Below are positions 60,585 to 64,000 of a DNA stretch of 64,000 bases, piece by piece. The position numbers were made by a program, and so were the translations under genes. Below the pieces are notes generated by a model, which saw only the letters and a list, made by a program, of their open reading frames with translations, was not told the DNA's origin and made no database searches. Position 1 is the stretch's first letter, and the number at the start of each line of letters is the position of its first letter. The stretch lies in contig CM039506.1 of assembly GCA_022432975.1 (NCBI GenBank), positions 14,082,006 to 14,146,005 of the forward strand. The letters are read 5' to 3'. The stretch is from Begonia masoniana (lineage: Eukaryota > Streptophyta > Magnoliopsida > Cucurbitales > Begoniaceae).

Positions 60585-61076
60585 GTAAGTGAAGTATGCA
60601 TGTGCCTTCGGGCCTACATCACAAAACAGTAGGATTATGTATCGTGTGAATGAGTTTGTATGTCATGCATCATGTTTTCTTTTGAAAAAAAAAATTACGA
60701 AAATGAATTTCCATGTAAGGAATGGTAAGGCGTGAGCTGAATATGACAGACAAACTATTAAGGGAACTAATCTATCCCTTAACTTATGAAGGGATTTATA
60801 ACATTGGGAGGATTGATCCCACTCCCAAAGGAACTGAAGGATCAGATCAGCTATTAAGGGAATTCATCCGCCCCTTAATCGAGTAGAGAATGTATAACAT
60901 TGGGAGGATTGATCCCACTCCCAAGGGAACCGAGGGATCAAATCAATTTATGAATGAATATGAATGCAACTTAGATGAGAAAGTAGAAATTGCATGTTTA
61001 GGAATTTATGTTTCAGCATTTCATTTCATTACTGCTTTACTTAGCATTAGGCTAATAGATGAGTTTTGTGATGTAG
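60585..61076 (+). other. candidate LTR intron 2 of element J with paired ends
   Basis: Donor CCCG|GTAAGT. GCC-TTCG-GGC hairpin at 60604-60613. CCTACATCACAAAAC at 60613-60627 pairs perfectly with GTTTTGTGATGTAGG at 61063-61077. A branch-point-like GGCTAAT lies near 61051. Two about 92-bp modules with internal hairpins (60757-60945) lie between. All positions are direct readings; splicing itself is inferred. Confidence 0.62.
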
Positions 61077-61123
61077 GTGTTGAGGATACTGCAGGTGATT
61101 TTCCTGAGTGCACAGATGAATAG
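61077..61123 (+). other. 15-codon acidic frame in the LTR exon of J
   Basis: Reads GVEDTAGDFPECTDE then TAG, the first codon being completed by the preceding exon. The same position in other LTRs also has 15 codons (A, B, D, E, F, G, H). There is no ATG in it, so translation is uncertain. Confidence 0.4.
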
Positions 61124-61474
61124 ATGAGGTTGTAGGAGTACATTCATGTTTCGGCCTAGTAAACTGATGAGGCGGATTAACTGGTGTCAGTGGATAGGAA
61201 AGTTTAGTGAACCATGATTCAATTTGAGTATGTCGAGAGTTCTTATGAAAATGGTAGTTTTAAATGTTTTGAAATACATTTGAGACCTTTCTGATATTAA
61301 TACTCTGTTGGCTTTAAAAGTAGTTTCTACGAAATTCTGGAGTAATATACGGATTTAAGTAGTTTTGAATGTTCTTTTGCAAATGCTCAAATTCTTTTGG
61401 TAGTAAGAGCTTTCCTTGTGTAGAGAGAAAATGCTCGATGAGCTGCTATATAAAGTTGTTGTTCTGTTGACTAT

Positions 61475-61600
61475 CGGAAGATGTCTTCAGTAAAGTCATC
61501 GGATGATGTCTTCAGTAAAGCCATCGGATGATGTCTTCAGTAAAGCCATCGGATGATGTCTTCAGTAAAGCCATCGGATGATGTCTTCAGTGGAAGTCAT
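61475..61600 (+). repeat. 25-bp tandem repeat in J's LTR, five copies
   Basis: Unit GGATGATGTCTTCAGTAAAG plus CCATC. Confidence 0.95.
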
Positions 61601-62259
61601 CGGAAGATATAAGTAGAAAATTTGTCGTTTGTAACCGGATAATGTCGAGTAGTTTATCCATCGGATGATGAAGGTAAAAGTCTTTTGTCGTTTGTAACCG
61701 TATGATGTCGAGTAGTTTATCCATCGGATGATGAAGGTAAAAGTCTTTTGTCGTTTTGTAACTGGATGATGTCGAGTATTTTATCTACCGGAAGATGTGA
61801 GTAAGTATAGTTGTCGTTTTGCGATCGGCTGAAGTTGGAAGAGTGATTCTTCCGGCTGACATCATCGGCTGAAGTTGGAAGAGTGATTCTTCCGGCTGAC
61901 ATCATCGGTGAAAGTCCTCCGTTTTGTTTTTGCCCATTTTTGTTGACTCTAATCAGCGGATGATGTGGTTGACTTTTATGATCTTCAAGCATTTCATACT
62001 TAAGCTTTCATCTCTTCTGGCCGAATTATTTCTCAATATTTTAACTGATTCTTTTAAAATTGTTTTACAGTTTGTTTAAATCTATTTTCGTTCAAAAAAA
62101 AACTTTCCGCTACTAGTTTTAAAATTTTGAGGCTTTAGCAAATGTCAAAATTTTGATTTTTGAGCGAAGTTTTTTTTTTTTAAATTAGTCAAATTTTCTT
62201 AGTCCTGTTCTGTGTTATGTGTAACGAACTGAGTTTAGAAAACTCGGGGCGTTACAGTA

Positions 62260-62271
62260 TGGTATCAGAGA
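62260..62271 (+). promoter_or_regulatory. primer-binding site of element J
   Basis: TGGTATCAGAGA, three bases after the 5' LTR, initiator tRNA-Met type with the last base changed from C to A. Confidence 0.9.
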
Positions 62272-62411
62272 CATTCAGTTAAACCGTTCAAAAGATTAAT
62301 CATCAGTGCCAATCGTTGCATGGGAGTACTCCAACAACTGTAAGTGTTTATGTTAGCTTTAGCTATAAGATGTTTATGAGAGTAGTTAACCCTGTGCAGG
62401 AATTTAGTATT

Positions 62412-64000
62412 ATGGCCAGACGCCCAGGGAGACTTAGAGTACCAAGAGAAATGCCGAATGTGAGAGGTGAAGGGGAGCCTAGTGTGATTAGGCAGCTGAC
62501 AGATTTAGTGCGTCAGCAAACTGATTTAGTGCGCCAACAGTCCGATCAGTTGGGTGTGTTGTTGAACCGAGATGTACACGGAAGTGCTAACTCGAGTTCC
62601 AGCGGTGAGCACTCTGGAGACAGATTTCAGAGACTTCAGCCGCCTACATTTGATGGGAAGTCAATTAATCTCACTGTTGCTGAAGAGTGGCTCAGAAAGG
62701 TTGAGAGTATATTTAGGTATGCCAATATTGAGGAAGGAGACAAGGTCACTCTGGCAACATTCCATCTGGCTGGCGAAGCTCAACTCTGGTGGGAGTCGAT
62801 GGAAACCACCACTGATGCCCTGGCTATGTCTTGGACACAATTCAGAGAAGTTTTCTATGAGAAGTATTTCAACAGCACTGTTCAGGCCGCTAAGAAAGTT
62901 GAATTTTTGAGCTTGAAACAGACGGGGTCAGTGGCTGAATACAGCAGACAATTCGAGTCCCTGTCAAGATTTGCCGGACATCTCGTCCATAGGAATGAAG
63001 ATAAAGTGTTTCAGTTTATGAATGGACTAAAGCCAGAGATTTTTCGAGGAGTCAAGTTTACTGGCATCAAAGGCTTGTCCTTCAGCGAGGTTGTGTCCAC
63101 TGCATTGGAAGTGGAGGATGCGGAAATGAAGTGTACTAGAGCAAGGGAAAATCCATGGAAGTTTATCCAACCACATCAACAGAATGGAACAAAAAGGCCT
63201 AGTGAAAGCCAAAAAAGTCAAGGAACGGGAAAGAAGGTACAGGACACCAAGAAGTATCCTCAGTGCCCGAAGTGTCTGAAAAGTCACCTGGGTGAATGTA
63301 GGTACGGATCGGGAAAGTGTTTCAACTGTGAAGAGGTTGGACACTCGTTCAAAGATTGCCCAAAGCCCAAGATCATTCGATGTTTTCATTGTAACAAAGT
63401 GGGCCATATCAACAGGGACTGCCCAGCCTTGAAGAGTGGCCCTGCCAAAGTAAAGCCAAGGATATTCTCCATGATGGAGACGGGCGATGATGAACAGCCT
63501 GCCGTGGTGTCAGGTACCATATTGATCAACTCTTCCCCTGCCTTTACTTTAATAGATTCAGGTGCAACATATTCTTTTATAGCCTCTACATTTGCTGATA
63601 AACTAGATGTACAGTTTACCCCCACTGAGCATGTGTTTAACGTAGCATTACCCTCTGGTGAGCGCATGTACTCTAACCAAGTGATACTGGATAACGTTGT
63701 ATTAGTGGGAAGCATGAATCTGCCTGCTGACCTCATTATTATGGATATAACAGGATTTGATGTAATCCTAGGAATGGATTGGTTGTTCAAGCATTATGCC
63801 ACGATCGACTTTAGGACTGGAATAGTTAGTTTCCAACCCCCTGGTAGTTTGAAACATACCTTTCAAGCTTCAAAGAAAAATAAGGAAATGTCTGTGATGA
63901 CTTCTATTAACACTAGACCTTCCCCATATAGAGAGTACTTGTGCTTTTTAGCTAGCGTTTTAGACGCACAGCACGTAGAAAAAGCAAATCCTCAAAATGT
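62412..64000 (+). CDS. gag-protease (-pol) polyprotein of element J, intact to the window edge
   Basis: ATG at 62412 (MARRPGRLRVPREM). I read the frame codon by codon to the last base without a stop, about 529 codons, continuing beyond the edge. The gag capsid domain is at about residues 75-230 (EEWLRKVESIFRYANIEEGD near 62687, WWESMETTTDALAMSW near 62788). There is a CPKCLKSHLGEC motif, then two zinc knuckles (CFNCEEVGHSFKDC near 63319 and CFHCNKVGHINRDC near 63382), then the aspartic protease with LIDSGATYSFIAS near 63550 and VILGMDWL near 63765. Gag makes particles and binds RNA; the protease processes the polyprotein. The preceding leader (62272-62411) has no ORF. Element L has only one zinc knuckle. 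Confidence 0.93.
   Translation, partial: MARRPGRLRVPREMPNVRGEGEPSVIRQLTDLVRQQTDLVRQQSDQLGVLLNRDVHGSANSSSSGEHSGDRFQRLQPPTFDGKSINLTVAEEWLRKVESIFRYANIEEGDKVTLATFHLAGEAQLWWESMETTTDALAMSWTQFREVFYEKYFNSTVQAAKKVEFLSLKQTGSVAEYSRQFESLSRFAGHLVHRNEDKVFQFMNGLKPEIFRGVKFTGIKGLSFSEVVSTALEVEDAEMKCTRARENPWKFIQPHQQNGTKRPSESQKSQGTGKKVQDTKKYPQCPKCLKSHLGECRYGSGKCFNCEEVGHSFKDCPKPKIIRCFHCNKVGHINRDCPALKSGPAKVKPRIFSMMETGDDEQPAVVSGTILINSSPAFTLIDSGATYSFIASTFADKLDVQFTPTEHVFNVALPSGERMYSNQVILDNVVLVGSMNLPADLIIMDITGFDVILGMDWLFKHYATIDFRTGIVSFQPPGSLKHTFQASKKNKEMSVMTSINTRPSPYREYLCFLASVLDAQHVEKANPQN

Larger units (their letters stand above)
60036..62256 (+). mobile_element. 5' LTR of element J
   Basis: TGTAGCACCCGATTC...CTCGGGGCGTTACA, 2221 bp. 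TATA-like box CTATTTAAGG near 60180. Candidate intron 1 is 60313-60530, intron 2 is 60585-61076. A 15-codon frame ends at 61123. A 25-bp repeat (61475-61600) and a roughly 63-bp repeat (about 61620-61800) follow, then the conserved tail. It is the closest relative in the window of solo LTRs A, G and H. Confidence 0.96.
60036..64000 (+). mobile_element. element J, Tekay-type gypsy, 5' part (runs off the window)
   Basis: A 5' LTR, primer site and open gag-protease are seen. Candidate left target duplication is GAATT (60031-60035). It is inserted in K's 5' LTR. With no break in its coding part so far, it is the least damaged element here. Confidence 0.95.

Noticed and set aside
61150..61185. CTGATGAG after the 15-codon exon in A, G, H and J, the core of a hammerhead ribozyme
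   Set aside because: No matching GAAA segment or flanking stems are present; probably just conserved LTR sequence.
1..64000. Host protein-coding genes, tRNA and rRNA genes
   Set aside because: All recognisable coding sequence belongs to retroelements. Remaining frames are short, repeat-derived or antisense to LTR sequence. No cloverleaf or rRNA sequence was noticed, though I could not run a search.

Overview
The window is transposon-packed nuclear DNA from a flowering plant, probably a eudicot. It holds Ty1/copia (Sirevirus-type) and Ty3/gypsy (Tekay/Del-type chromovirus) LTR retrotransposons with initiator-tRNA-Met-type primer sites, long LTRs and 5-bp target duplications. I found no convincing host gene, tRNA, rRNA or CRISPR array.

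Layout. 1-9897: 3' half of a Sirevirus-like copia element (broken pol, broken envelope-like ORF, 3' LTR), with a 3.05-kb Tekay-type solo LTR (A) inserted in its LTR. 9898-17340: AT-rich remnants with solo LTR B. 17370-31050: an old minus-strand gypsy pol, split at 18549 by a four-deep nest of solo LTRs (F contains E contains D contains C). 31079-35759: solo LTRs G and H. 35765-52235: an unclassified repeat family interrupted by L (38127-47687), a structurally complete chromovirus with target duplication GTTTG, a broken coding region and a perfect 930-bp hexanucleotide array in its leader. 52236-60035: minus-strand gypsy element K, decayed. 60036-64000: 5' LTR, primer site and open gag-protease of element J, which runs off the right edge and was inserted in K's 5' LTR.

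Main observation. The Tekay-type LTRs (A-H, J, L) share a layout in their transcribed part: a TATA-like box, short exons with good splice sites, and a second candidate intron of about 0.4-0.7 kb. Starting 28-34 nt after that intron's 5' splice site is CCTACATCACAAAAC or a variant, preceded by a small hairpin (a UNCG tetraloop in most copies). The exact reverse complement, GTTTTGTGATGTAGG, overlaps the 3' splice site. The pairing is kept in diverged families by matched changes on both strands. The downstream exon opens with a 15-codon, mostly acidic reading frame whose length is the same in eight of nine readable copies. I do not know of a description of this structure. It is inferred from one window by eye and needs transcript data and a covariation test.
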